Part shown: positions 9,103-18,362 of the stretch, in pieces | Position numbering within the stretch: position 1 is the stretch's first letter | Layout of the letters: each line of letters starts with the position of its first letter | Assembly (NCBI GenBank): GCA_001603665.1 | Contig: LUZN01000005.1 | Coordinates: 21,406-85,405 of the forward strand | Length of the DNA stretch: 64,000 bases | Direction: 5' to 3' | Source of the DNA: Bacteroidales bacterium Bact_22 | GTDB taxonomy: Bacteria; Bacteroidota; Bacteroidia; Bacteroidales; F082 | The notes under the pieces: generated by a model | The model's input: only the letters and a program-made list of their open reading frames with translations | Told to the model about the DNA's origin: nothing | Databases searched by the model: none | Program-made: the position numbers and the translations under genes

Positions 9103-10662
9103 ATGATAATCGAACAGAAAATTCAGGAGTTGTTAGACAAGCGCGCTCTTGCACGTCAGGGTGGCGGTGAGAAGCGTATTGCTGCACAACACGAAAAGGG
9201 AAAGTACACTGCTCGTGAGCGCATCGCCATGTTGCTCGACGAGGGTAGCTTCGAAGAATTCGACATGTTCCTCACACACCGCACCACCGACTTCGGTCTG
9301 GAGAAGCAGGTGTTTCTCGGCGACGGCGTCGTGACAGGCTACGGCACCATCGACGGTCGTCTGGTTTACGTGTATTCACAGGACTTCACGGTGCTCGGCG
9401 GCTCTCTTTCAGAGACTATGTCGAAGAAGATATGCAAGGTGATGGACCAGGCCATGAAGGTCGGCGCTCCTATCATCGGCATCAACGACTCAGGCGGCGC
9501 ACGTATCCAGGAAGGATCACGCTCATTGGCAGGTTTTGCTGAGATTTTCCAGCGTAACATCAACGCCTCGGGTGTGGTGCCACAGATCAGCGCCATCTTC
9601 GGACCATGCGCAGGCGGCGCAGTCTACTCACCGGCATTGACCGACTTCATCCTCATGACCGAACAGAACAGCTATATGTTCCTCACCGGCCCGAAGGTAG
9701 TGAAGACAGTGACAGGCGAAGACGTCAGCACCGACCAGCTCGGCGGCGCTTTGGTACACAACCAGAAGTCAGGCGTGAGCCAGTTTATGACAGCAACAGA
9801 AGAAGAAGGTCTGCAGCTCATCCGCGACCTCATCTCGTATCTGCCACAGAACAACCTCGAAGAGGCTCCGCGCATCGAATGCAACGACCCTATCGACCGT
9901 AAGGAAGACTCACTCAACGCCATCATCCCGGATAACCCGAACAAGCCATACGACATGAAGCACATCATCCACGCCATCGTGGATAACGGCGAGTTCCTCG
10001 AGGTCGCACAGGACTTCGCGAAGAACCTTATCGTCGGCTTCGCACGTTTCGACGGCAAACCTGTCGGCGTGGTCGCCAACAACCCGGCCTTCCTCGCCGG
10101 CGTGCTCGACATCAACTCATCACGTAAAGGTGCTCGTTTCGTCCGCTTCTGCGACGCATTCAACATCCCGATTGTGACATTGGTCGACGTCCCTGGCTTC
10201 CTGCCTGGCACAGTGCAGGAATACGGCGGCGTGATCACCCACGGTGCTAAGATGCTGTTCGCCTACGGCGAAGCCACAGTGCCAAAGGTCACCATCACCA
10301 TCCGTAAGTCATACGGCGGCTCACACCTCGTCATGGGTTGCAAGCAGCTCCGCGCTGACATCAACTACGCATGGCCGACAGCAGAAATCGCCGTCATGGG
10401 TCCTTCAGGAGCTGTCGAGATACTCAACGGTAAAGAGATCTCAGCCATCGAGAACCCAGAAGAACGCGCTGAGTTCGTAGCCAAGAAAGAACAGGAATAC
10501 CGCGACAAGTTCGCAAATCCTTACGACTCAGCGAAATATGGCTACATCGACGATGTCATCGAGCCTCGTAACACACGTTTCCGCGTCATCAGAGCCCTCC
10601 AGGCACTCGAGACAAAGAAAGACACCAACCCACCGAAGAAACATTGCAACATACCATTGTAA
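9103..10662 (+). CDS. mmdA: Methylmalonyl-CoA decarboxylase alpha / propionyl-CoA carboxylase beta-type carboxyltransferase
   Basis: Carboxyltransferase motifs 'GGARIQEGSRSLAGFAEIF', 'GPCAGGAVYSPALTDF'; operon context. Confidence 0.93.
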   Translation: MIIEQKIQELLDKRALARQGGGEKRIAAQHEKGKYTARERIAMLLDEGSFEEFDMFLTHRTTDFGLEKQVFLGDGVVTGYGTIDGRLVYVYSQDFTVLGGSLSETMSKKICKVMDQAMKVGAPIIGINDSGGARIQEGSRSLAGFAEIFQRNINASGVVPQISAIFGPCAGGAVYSPALTDFILMTEQNSYMFLTGPKVVKTVTGEDVSTDQLGGALVHNQKSGVSQFMTATEEEGLQLIRDLISYLPQNNLEEAPRIECNDPIDRKEDSLNAIIPDNPNKPYDMKHIIHAIVDNGEFLEVAQDFAKNLIVGFARFDGKPVGVVANNPAFLAGVLDINSSRKGARFVRFCDAFNIPIVTLVDVPGFLPGTVQEYGGVITHGAKMLFAYGEATVPKVTITIRKSYGGSHLVMGCKQLRADINYAWPTAEIAVMGPSGAVEILNGKEISAIENPEERAEFVAKKEQEYRDKFANPYDSAKYGYIDDVIEPRNTRFRVIRALQALETKKDTNPPKKHCNIPL

Positions 10663-10696
10663 TTTTGAATTTTAAATCTTTAAATTTTGAATTGAA

Positions 10697-11080
10697 ATGA
10701 ATATGTTAATGATATTATTATCGGCTGTCAGAGAGCCTATCGCTACTCACGACTGGGTGGTCACCGTCGGTGGCTTCTGTATCGTGATCACGGCATTGGT
10801 GGTGCTGTTCCTCATCTTCACAGGATTCTCGAAGCTCGTGAACCACGACTTCAAGAAAAGCAAGAAGACTACTACAACCACAACGCCAAGCACCTCTACA
10901 GCAGCGGGCTGGAAGGTCGACGACGACCTCGCAGTGGTCATCGGACTGGCTCTCGCACTGGCGAAAGACGTCCACGACGAAGAGTCGGGATTCGTGACCA
11001 TTCAGAGAGTCGAGCGCCGCTACTCCCCATGGAGCTCGAAGATTTACGGATTAAATGGTTTAAACAGAAGAAATTACTAA
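10697..11080 (+). CDS. OadG-family decarboxylase gamma/delta subunit
   Basis: Single N-terminal TM small protein between MmdA and BCCP. Confidence 0.75.
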   Translation: MNMLMILLSAVREPIATHDWVVTVGGFCIVITALVVLFLIFTGFSKLVNHDFKKSKKTTTTTTPSTSTAAGWKVDDDLAVVIGLALALAKDVHDEESGFVTIQRVERRYSPWSSKIYGLNGLNRRNY

Positions 11081-11083
11081 GCT

Positions 11084-11521
11084 ATGAAGAAATTTAAATT
11101 CACAGTCAACGGAAAAGAGTACGAAGTCGAGGTGAAGAACTACGAAGGCGAACATGCCGAAGTAGTCGTCGACGGTACTCAATATAATGTAACAGTCCAG
11201 CGTGAAGAGGAAGCCATTCCTACCTTCGTCGCTCCTAAGCGTCAGGCTCCAAAGCCGGCAGCAGCACCTAAGGTCGAGGCTCCGGCAGCCACATCGGCAC
11301 CTGCCGACGGCTACAAGTCATTGGCACCGCTTCCAGGCACCGTCATGCAGATCTACGTCAACGTGGGTGACGTCGTGAAACGCGGCGACAAGCTCATGAT
11401 GTACGAGGCCATGAAGATGGAAAACAACTTCCTCGCTGAAGTCGACGGAACAATCAAAGAAGTCAAAGTCAGAGTGGGCGACAACATTCTGCAAGGCGCT
11501 GTTTTATTTGTAATTGGATAA
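11084..11521 (+). CDS. mmdC: Biotin carboxyl carrier subunit of Na+-translocating decarboxylase
   Basis: Biotinylation motif 'YEAMKMENNF', Ala/Pro-rich linker. Confidence 0.92.
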   Translation: MKKFKFTVNGKEYEVEVKNYEGEHAEVVVDGTQYNVTVQREEEAIPTFVAPKRQAPKPAAAPKVEAPAATSAPADGYKSLAPLPGTVMQIYVNVGDVVKRGDKLMMYEAMKMENNFLAEVDGTIKEVKVRVGDNILQGAVLFVIG

Positions 11522-11523
11522 TT

Positions 11524-13143
11524 ATGAAGAAGAGATTCAACGTTAAAAAGAAAGCTCTGCTCATCGTCGCTTTGATTGCCATGCTGCTCGTGCTTCACGG
11601 CATCATGACGTCGAGTCCTGCTATGGCCGAACATGTGTTCGACAGCACGCAGACCGTCACCCCCGAGATGGTGACGACAGAGCTCACGCCTGAGGCTCAG
11701 GACGCTGAGATACAGACTCTCTCGGCGGGACAGGCCATCGGCGACGGAATGTATTCGTTCTGGCAGTTTACGGGCTTCAGGAACTGTACACGAGGCAACC
11801 TCATCATGATATTGGTGGCATTTGTGTTTATCTTCCTCGCCGTGAAATACGACTTCGAGCCTATGCTGCTCATCCCTATCGGAGTGGGTATCATAGTGGG
11901 TAACATCCCGTTTATCCAAGACTCGTATACCTTTGACCTTCAAGGCGCTCTCGCAGCCTTGTCGAAGATCGAGATACAAGGAAATCTCACTTTCGACTTG
12001 ACGGAAGCCCAGAAGTTCTTTGTAGGCCTCTTTGCCGGACAAGGCGAGATGAACTGTACGCAGGCTCTCGAGCACTTCCACAGCATGACTCCTGAGCAGC
12101 TGCAGGCGTTCCTGCCAGCCGGCATGGACCCGACAGCACCCAACACAGCGAAGTTCTTCGACGGCTTAATCAGCCAGGTGTTCAACATGAACATCCAGAC
12201 TGGCGTCTACCAGAAGGGCTCAGTGCTTAACTACCTGTATTTCGGAGTGCGTCAGGGTATTTATCCTCCTTTGATTTTCTTGGGAATCGGCGCTATGACC
12301 GACTTCTCGTCGCTTATCTCACAGCCTCGTCTGATGATCCTCGGCGCCGCCGCTCAGCTCGGCGTGTTCATCACGTTCATCAGCGCGCGTGCGTTAGGCT
12401 TCGACCCGCATGAGGCAGCCGCTATCGGTATCATCGGCGGCGCCGACGGTCCTACCGCTATCTTCATCTCCACCAAGATGGCTCCACACCTCCTCGGTGC
12501 AATCGCTATCGCGGCATATTCGTACATGGCCTTGGTGCCTGTCATCCAGCCGCCTATCATGCGTCTGCTCACCACCAAGGAAGAGCGCTTGATCAAGATG
12601 AGAGAGCCACGTGCCGTAGGCAAGACAGAGAAGGTCATCTTCCCTATCGTCGGCCTGCTTCTCACCACCTTCATCAGCCCGTCAGCCTTGCCGTTGCTCG
12701 GTATGCTGTTCTTCGGCAACCTGTTGAAAGAGAGCGGCGTGACGAAACGTCTGGCTAACACAGCAGCTAACCCGCTCATCGACATCGTGACCATATTGTT
12801 AGGTCTCACCGTCGGTGCCTCAACGCAGGCCGACGTGTTCCTGACAACAGACTCGCTCATCATCTTCGCTTTGGGTGCTTGTTCGTTTGCTGTCGCAACC
12901 TTCGGCGGCGTGTGCGGTGCCAAGCTGATGAACGTCTTCTGCAAGGAAGGTAACAAAATCAACCCTCTCATCGGTAACGCTGGCGTGTCGGCAGTGCCTG
13001 ACGCAGCACGTGTCTCCGAGGTCGAGGGACAGAAATACGACCCATCGAACCACCTCCTCATGCACGCCATGGCACCAAACGTTGCAGGTGTTATCGGCTC
13101 GGCAGTGGCAGCTGGTATCTTGATGAGCTTCATTGGAATTTAA
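11524..13143 (+). CDS. mmdB: Na+-translocating decarboxylase beta subunit
   Basis: Polytopic; 'GIIGGADGPTAIFISTKMAPHLLGAIAIAAYSYMALVPVIQPP' hallmark of OadB/MmdB. Confidence 0.95.
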   Translation: MKKRFNVKKKALLIVALIAMLLVLHGIMTSSPAMAEHVFDSTQTVTPEMVTTELTPEAQDAEIQTLSAGQAIGDGMYSFWQFTGFRNCTRGNLIMILVAFVFIFLAVKYDFEPMLLIPIGVGIIVGNIPFIQDSYTFDLQGALAALSKIEIQGNLTFDLTEAQKFFVGLFAGQGEMNCTQALEHFHSMTPEQLQAFLPAGMDPTAPNTAKFFDGLISQVFNMNIQTGVYQKGSVLNYLYFGVRQGIYPPLIFLGIGAMTDFSSLISQPRLMILGAAAQLGVFITFISARALGFDPHEAAAIGIIGGADGPTAIFISTKMAPHLLGAIAIAAYSYMALVPVIQPPIMRLLTTKEERLIKMREPRAVGKTEKVIFPIVGLLLTTFISPSALPLLGMLFFGNLLKESGVTKRLANTAANPLIDIVTILLGLTVGASTQADVFLTTDSLIIFALGACSFAVATFGGVCGAKLMNVFCKEGNKINPLIGNAGVSAVPDAARVSEVEGQKYDPSNHLLMHAMAPNVAGVIGSAVAAGILMSFIGI

Positions 13144-13155
13144 TTTGAAATAACC

Positions 13156-13191
13156 GTAGAGACGTCATAATATGGCGTCTCTACATTTTTT
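13156..13191. terminator. Terminator-like palindrome GTAGAGACG...CGTCTCTAC + T-run
   Basis: Arms 13156-13164 / 13176-13184, then ATTTTTT. Confidence 0.7.
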
Positions 13192-13200
13192 ATCGGTATT

Positions 13201-13833
13201 ATGTTATTAATCGGTATCGCCGGCGGCTCAGGGTCCGGCAAGACAACAGTGGTAAAAAAATTGATTGAGGCGCTTCCTGAGGACTCAATCAGCGTGGTGT
13301 CGCAGGACGCCTATTACTGGGACAACGGCAGCTTGTCGCCGGAGGCCAAGAAAGAGATCAACTTTGACCATCCCGATGCTATCGAATGGGATCTTTTGGT
13401 AAAGCATCTCGACATGTTGAAACGCGGCGAGACCATCCCTATGCCTATCTACACCTACGTTACCTGCGCCCGCTCGAAGGAAGTCATACCGGTGAAGCCG
13501 ACAGAGGTGGTGATAGTCGAAGGCATCCTTATCATGACATGCCCTGAGCTCGTGAAACGCTTGGATATCAAGATCTTCGTGGATACCGACGGCGACGACC
13601 GCCTGATGCGTATCATCAAGCGCGACATCGAGGAACGCGGCAGAACAGTGTCGGACGTATTAAGACATTACGAGACCTTCGTGAAGCCGATGCATAACCA
13701 GTTTATCGAGCCCACAAAACGTTTGGCCGACATCATCATCCCGCAAGGCGGCAGCAACCAGGTGGCTATCGACATCATGGCGAGCCGCATCAGGATGCAG
13801 CTGTCACAAATGAAAAAACAGGAAAACAACTAG
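13201..13833 (+). CDS. udk: Uridine kinase
   Basis: 'IGIAGGSGSGKTTVVKKL', 'QDAYYWDNGSLSPEAKKEINFDHPDAIEWDLL'. Confidence 0.93.
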   Translation: MLLIGIAGGSGSGKTTVVKKLIEALPEDSISVVSQDAYYWDNGSLSPEAKKEINFDHPDAIEWDLLVKHLDMLKRGETIPMPIYTYVTCARSKEVIPVKPTEVVIVEGILIMTCPELVKRLDIKIFVDTDGDDRLMRIIKRDIEERGRTVSDVLRHYETFVKPMHNQFIEPTKRLADIIIPQGGSNQVAIDIMASRIRMQLSQMKKQENN

Positions 13834-14228
13834 CGAAGCGTATAGGCATATCCTCTTCCTTGGAATTTTACCTTCTTCAAATCTGAACGGCGACTCGAAA
13901 GCTTCACGAGCACCTGATTGATTTTTGCCTTCATCTTAGCCTCATCGATATTGATATTCAACGATTTAGCCTTAGCCATCGCCTTGGTGTATATCTCATT
14001 GCTGGTGGTCGGCTTGCCGTTTTCCTTAATCACATCGAGCACTATGGTGTCCCACTGCGACAGCGGATACGGCTTGCGCGGGGTGGTTTTATTTTCGCTT
14101 AAAAGCCGCGTCAGCTCATCGATTTTCTCGTTGAAAAAGTCGATTTTAGCCTGATTTTTATTGATTTCCGACTTGAATTCAGCTATCAATCCTAATATCT
14201 CATCCTTCGTGAGTTCGCGCTTTTCCAT
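13830..14228 (-). CDS. Coiled-coil plus winged-helix-like (HARE-HTH-like?) small protein
   Basis: N-term heptad coiled coil, C-term 'LSQWDTIVLDVIKENGKPTTSNEIYTKA...GRGYAYTLR'. Confidence 0.55.
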   Translation of the reverse strand: MEKRELTKDEILGLIAEFKSEINKNQAKIDFFNEKIDELTRLLSENKTTPRKPYPLSQWDTIVLDVIKENGKPTTSNEIYTKAMAKAKSLNINIDEAKMKAKINQVLVKLSSRRSDLKKVKFQGRGYAYTLR

Positions 14229-14309
14229 AATTCTCAGATATTTTATTATTGTTTTGCAAATTTAAAAACAATTTTGAATAAAATGCTATATTTGCAAAAA
14301 ATAAGTTTC

Positions 14310-14987
14310 ATGAAAGAGATATTAGACTTTCTTAACCTCATCGTTGAAAATAACAACCGTCCATGGTTTCAGCAACATAAGAACCTGTACCAGAATGCGC
14401 AAAATAAGTTCAATGCCATCGCGGAACAGATATTAATAGGTGTACAGAAATTCGACCCGCTCACCCGCGGATTGACCTTGAAAGACTGCACCTACCGCTT
14501 TTATCGTGACACGCGTTTCTCGCCCGACAAGAGTCCGTATAAGCGTCATTTCGGCCTGTTTATCTGTCCGAACGGCAAAAAATCGGGTCTGGCGGGCTAT
14601 TATTTCCACGTTGAGGGCGAAGGAGCCGAATATCTCGGTCATCATGGGCTGTATCCGGGCATGTATATGTGCGAGCCGTTCATCACGAAGAGTGTGCGCG
14701 AGGATATCAGCACCAAAGGCGATGAGTTTGTGAAGGCTCTGAAGAAAGCGAAGAATTTTACGATGGATTTTTCTTCAAAACTGAAAAAAGTGCCGAAGGA
14801 ATATCCTGTCGACCATCCTTACGCTGAGTATTTGAAGCTCAAGGACTTCTGTCTTTATGAAAACATCTCCGACGACATGATTTATTCCGACCACCTGGTC
14901 GAATGGGTCGTCGATGAGTTCCGCTCGTGCTACGACTTCAACTCGTTTTTGAACCGCGCGGCGCTTTTCGCAATGGAAAATGAATAA
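14310..14987 (+). CDS. DUF2461 family protein
   Basis: 'NNNRPWFQQHKNLYQNAQ...FYRDTRFSPDKSPYKRHFGLFI...AGYYFHVE'. Confidence 0.88.
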   Translation: MKEILDFLNLIVENNNRPWFQQHKNLYQNAQNKFNAIAEQILIGVQKFDPLTRGLTLKDCTYRFYRDTRFSPDKSPYKRHFGLFICPNGKKSGLAGYYFHVEGEGAEYLGHHGLYPGMYMCEPFITKSVREDISTKGDEFVKALKKAKNFTMDFSSKLKKVPKEYPVDHPYAEYLKLKDFCLYENISDDMIYSDHLVEWVVDEFRSCYDFNSFLNRAALFAMENE

Positions 14988-15050
14988 TTTTTCTTTTTTT
15001 GATGCAGCAAAAACGGTTTTTCTTCGTTAAAGAGATGTAAAACGGATGAA

Positions 15051-15677
15051 ATGTTAGGATTTGGCATTGTTTTGGACATGGCAAGAAAAGGCAACCAGCG
15101 CTCGATGATGAGGCTCTACGACCTCTGCTGCGACGCCGTCTTCAACGCCTCCTACCGGATAGTGCTGAACGCCCAGGACGCTGAGGAGATCACGCAAGAC
15201 TCCATCCTCAAAGCCTTCGCAAATCTTGACAGTTTCAGCGGTTCGGAACGCGACTTTACGGCGCTGGTCAAGACCATAGCCATCAACAAGAGCATCGATA
15301 TGTTCAGGAAACGCAGCAAAGAGCCGTTTTACGAGGAAATCGACAACACAGCTGACCGTATCGATGACGACGACACCGATTTTGAAGATTTCCCGATAGA
15401 AAAGATAAAAGAGGCATTGAATAACCTTCCCGACGGCTACCGCCTGACGATAACAATGAGATTGATAGAAGGAATGGAATTCAGCGAGATAGCGGAACAA
15501 ATGGGAATAAAAGAGTCGAGCGTAAGGTCACAATACGCCAGAGGGCTCGAAAAGTTGAGAAATATAGTAATTGCTAATGACAAGGGGGTTCCTCGTCCCT
15601 GTGGGACTCGGAATGACAGGGATCACACAATAGGGGAGTGTCATTCCGAGCGAAGCGAGGAAACTCCTGCAAATTGA
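15051..15677 (+). CDS. RNA polymerase sigma-70 family (ECF) factor
   Basis: 'YRIVLNAQDAEEITQDSILKAFANL' sigma2, 'IKESSVRSQYARGLEKLR' sigma4; last ~25 codons derive from a REP-like repeat. Confidence 0.9.
   Translation: MLGFGIVLDMARKGNQRSMMRLYDLCCDAVFNASYRIVLNAQDAEEITQDSILKAFANLDSFSGSERDFTALVKTIAINKSIDMFRKRSKEPFYEEIDNTADRIDDDDTDFEDFPIEKIKEALNNLPDGYRLTITMRLIEGMEFSEIAEQMGIKESSVRSQYARGLEKLRNIVIANDKGVPRPCGTRNDRDHTIGECHSERSEETPAN
15584..15669. repeat. REP-like inverted repeat overlapping 3' end of sigma factor gene
   Basis: Arms TTCCTCG (15588-15594)/CGAGGAA (15655-15661) and CTCGGAATGACA (15606-15617)/TGTCATTCCGAG (15638-15649). Confidence 0.8.
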
Positions 15678-15694
15678 ACGAAAACTATTAAACT

Positions 15695-16210
15695 ATGAAT
15701 ATAGAAAACAAAATACAAAGCAACAGATCGTCATTCGATGACGTGAAAATGCCAGCCGGAAGCAGGGCGCGTTTCGAGGAACGACTCCGCAAAGATGCCG
15801 CGCGTTACGTCCGCCGCGACGACATCGCCATCCAAAAGCTCCGCATCATGACATGGACCTCGGTGGCGGCGGCAGCGATAACCGTTTTCATGGTGATTTC
15901 GGGCATTTTCTTAGATGGAAGATTATCAACAAAATCGCCGCAAGTGGCTGAGAATAAATTAGTTACGATGCGTCAATTTTACGACGAAAAGATGGATGAA
16001 GCCATCATGAATCTGGAGGTTGTGATGCAAAATGTCGACGACTCGACACGCATGCAGATCAACGCGGTGATTGACGGACTGACAAATATGGGCGATATTT
16101 TTGCCGAGATGGCTCCTCTTCCGGAAGAGAAACAGATGGCTATAGCCGAACAGATGTACGACAGCAGATTAAAAACAATAGAGTTAATAACAGAAAAGAT
16201 AAACAAATAG
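15695..16210 (+). CDS. Single-TM protein, putative anti-sigma factor/sensor of the preceding ECF factor
   Basis: N-terminal soluble part, one TM 'TSVAAAAITVFMVISGIFL', position in sigma operon. Confidence 0.5.
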   Translation: MNIENKIQSNRSSFDDVKMPAGSRARFEERLRKDAARYVRRDDIAIQKLRIMTWTSVAAAAITVFMVISGIFLDGRLSTKSPQVAENKLVTMRQFYDEKMDEAIMNLEVVMQNVDDSTRMQINAVIDGLTNMGDIFAEMAPLPEEKQMAIAEQMYDSRLKTIELITEKINK

Positions 16211-16214
16211 AATT

Positions 16215-17255
16215 ATGAAAAGGTATTTAGTTTTAACAGCATTATGCCTGATGGCTTTGGTTGGCACAGCCAACGACTATAGAGGCGAGGGCGGAAAATA
16301 CAGATACGAAGCCCAGAAACTTATCGAACAGACCTACAGCGTCGACGCTAACCCCGTCCTCGAGATGGTCGGAAAATACAGCGATTTCATCATCACTCCA
16401 TGGGATCAGCAGATGATCGACTTCAAGGTGAAAATCATCGTGAAGAGCAACGACGAAGACAAACTCAAAGCGAAATTCAACTCTATCGACGTGAAATTCG
16501 ACAAATTCGGCAACAAAGTGACCGCCGAGACGGTGTTTGGCGACTACAAATACAGGACTTTCAACGGCACGATGATCATAAAATACTACGTGAAAGTGCC
16601 GAGAGACGTCTTCATGGAACTTGAGACAAAATACGGCGACATCAAGGTGGAGACCGTGGCCAAGAGACTCGAAGTCGACATTAAATACGGCGACCTGAAG
16701 GCCGACAGTCTGCTCGCCGACAACAGCATCGACATAAAATATGGCGACATCAACATCAACTACGCAAATAATATCGAGTTGGAACTCGACTACGGCGATG
16801 CAAAAATCAGAAATTGCGACAAGCTCAGTGCTGAGCTGAAATACAGCAATATCTATGTCACTAATCTCAACGAAGGTAATATCGAAAACAAATATTCGAC
16901 AGTGAAGATCGAGAAGGTGGCGAAGATCGACCTCGACGACAGCGCCTATTCCGACATCAAGATTTCGAACGTCACCAACAGCATGATTGTCGAGATGCGC
17001 TACTGCGACCTCAAGGCCACGTTCAGCACGCTGAAGCCTATCGTCGACATCGACGGACAGTATTCCGACGCGACGCTGTACATCAAGGAAGACGCCTCGT
17101 TTGACTACAACCTCAAGTCGACCTACAGCGACATCATCTTCAAGGGCTTCTTCGACACTAAGGTCATCAAAGGAGCAGGCTCGTATGGCGATGGCGAACG
17201 CGGAAGGCTCTATATCACTACCGCCTACGGCGACGTGAAAATCAACAAAGAGTAA
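16215..17255 (+). CDS. Exported beta-solenoid-like protein (DUF4097-like) with periodic YGD/YSD motifs
   Basis: Signal peptide; repeated 'KYGDIKVE', 'KYGDLKAD', 'KYGDINI', 'DYGDAKI', 'KYSNIYV', 'AYSDIKI', 'RYCDLKA', 'QYSDATL', 'TYSDIIF', 'AYGDVKI'. Confidence 0.65.
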   Translation: MKRYLVLTALCLMALVGTANDYRGEGGKYRYEAQKLIEQTYSVDANPVLEMVGKYSDFIITPWDQQMIDFKVKIIVKSNDEDKLKAKFNSIDVKFDKFGNKVTAETVFGDYKYRTFNGTMIIKYYVKVPRDVFMELETKYGDIKVETVAKRLEVDIKYGDLKADSLLADNSIDIKYGDININYANNIELELDYGDAKIRNCDKLSAELKYSNIYVTNLNEGNIENKYSTVKIEKVAKIDLDDSAYSDIKISNVTNSMIVEMRYCDLKATFSTLKPIVDIDGQYSDATLYIKEDASFDYNLKSTYSDIIFKGFFDTKVIKGAGSYGDGERGRLYITTAYGDVKINKE

Positions 17256-17286
17256 TTATCTTTTTTTCATACTTTGAATTTTTAAT

Positions 17287-17314
17287 GCCGAAAATGCAAA
17301 TTTTCGGCTTTTTT
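17287..17314. terminator. Bidirectional terminator hairpin
   Basis: GCCGAAAA-TGCAAA-TTTTCGGC + TTTTTT. Confidence 0.8.
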
Positions 17315-18317
17315 ATTCATTGTATACCACCTCCAGCATCACGTTTCCGACCATCTGCAACGTCTTGACATCGATGCAGTCGATGTTATCCTTCAACGTG
17401 TGCCAATATGGGAAGAAACACGAGGTGCGGTCGGGGTCGCCGACGAGGTCGATGATGTCGATTGACGGTATTCCGGCGTAGTGAATCATATAGATATGGT
17501 CGTCGTTGATCGGGTCGCCGAGCTCGTTCACAAAATGCTCGTCGTAGCCCATCTCGCGGGCTGTGCGCCACACCTTATTCAGCACCCATGCTGAGTTGTT
17601 TTGCGAGTAATATTCCTTCGGAAAACGTGGATTTGAGGCTCCGACCATGTCGAGAAGTATGCCGTAATAAGCTGAATAATTGCTTACATGCGGCTTTTTC
17701 GACCAATACTGTGAGCCGAGACCCCAAGAGAGGTCTTCGCGTTCGCTTACGTCCATCCATTTTGGTGAGCCGTAGTCTTCCAAGTCGAAGAAAATCAAGT
17801 CGATACCGACGCTTTCGTCGATGCGATGGTTTTTCATCACACGTGCCATCTCCATCATGATGCCGCAGCCCGAGGCGCCGTCGTTGGCTCCGTCGATAGG
17901 TTTGCGCCAGTTGGCTTCGTCGGGGTCGTTGTCGGCGTAAGGCCTTGAGTCCCAATGCGCTGCGACGATGATGCGCTTCTTTGCATCGGGGTTGAACGCC
18001 GCGATGATGTTTTTGCCATTCATCACTTTGCCATCGTAGATGCGTGATTTGAATTCCTGTACGAAGACGGTGTCGGCGTAGCCGTTCAGAGTGTTTACTA
18101 GCCACTCGGCACATTGCTGATGCGGCATCGTACCGGGAACGCGCGGACCGAAGTCACACTGGGCTTTCACGAAATAATAAGCCGAGTCGCCGTTGAAAGC
18201 CGGGACAACCACGGTTTTCTTAGTTGTCTTCGGCGCCGAGGGCTGCTTCGGGTTATTATTCCTTTCGCAAGAAATAAAAATAATCGCAATAGCTAAAACA
18301 AAAAATATCTTTTTCAT
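17313..18317 (-). CDS. M28 family peptidase / glutaminyl-cyclase-like lipoprotein
   Basis: Lipobox 'IIFISCERN'; 'AAHWDSRPYADNDPD', 'GANDGASGCGIMMEMARV', 'IDLIFFDLEDYG'. Confidence 0.88.
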   Translation of the reverse strand: MKKIFFVLAIAIIFISCERNNNPKQPSAPKTTKKTVVVPAFNGDSAYYFVKAQCDFGPRVPGTMPHQQCAEWLVNTLNGYADTVFVQEFKSRIYDGKVMNGKNIIAAFNPDAKKRIIVAAHWDSRPYADNDPDEANWRKPIDGANDGASGCGIMMEMARVMKNHRIDESVGIDLIFFDLEDYGSPKWMDVSEREDLSWGLGSQYWSKKPHVSNYSAYYGILLDMVGASNPRFPKEYYSQNNSAWVLNKVWRTAREMGYDEHFVNELGDPINDDHIYMIHYAGIPSIDIIDLVGDPDRTSCFFPYWHTLKDNIDCIDVKTLQMVGNVMLEVVYNE

Positions 18318-18362
18318 ATTTGGAAACCACCTAATTGTCAATTCTCAATTTTCAATTGTCAA

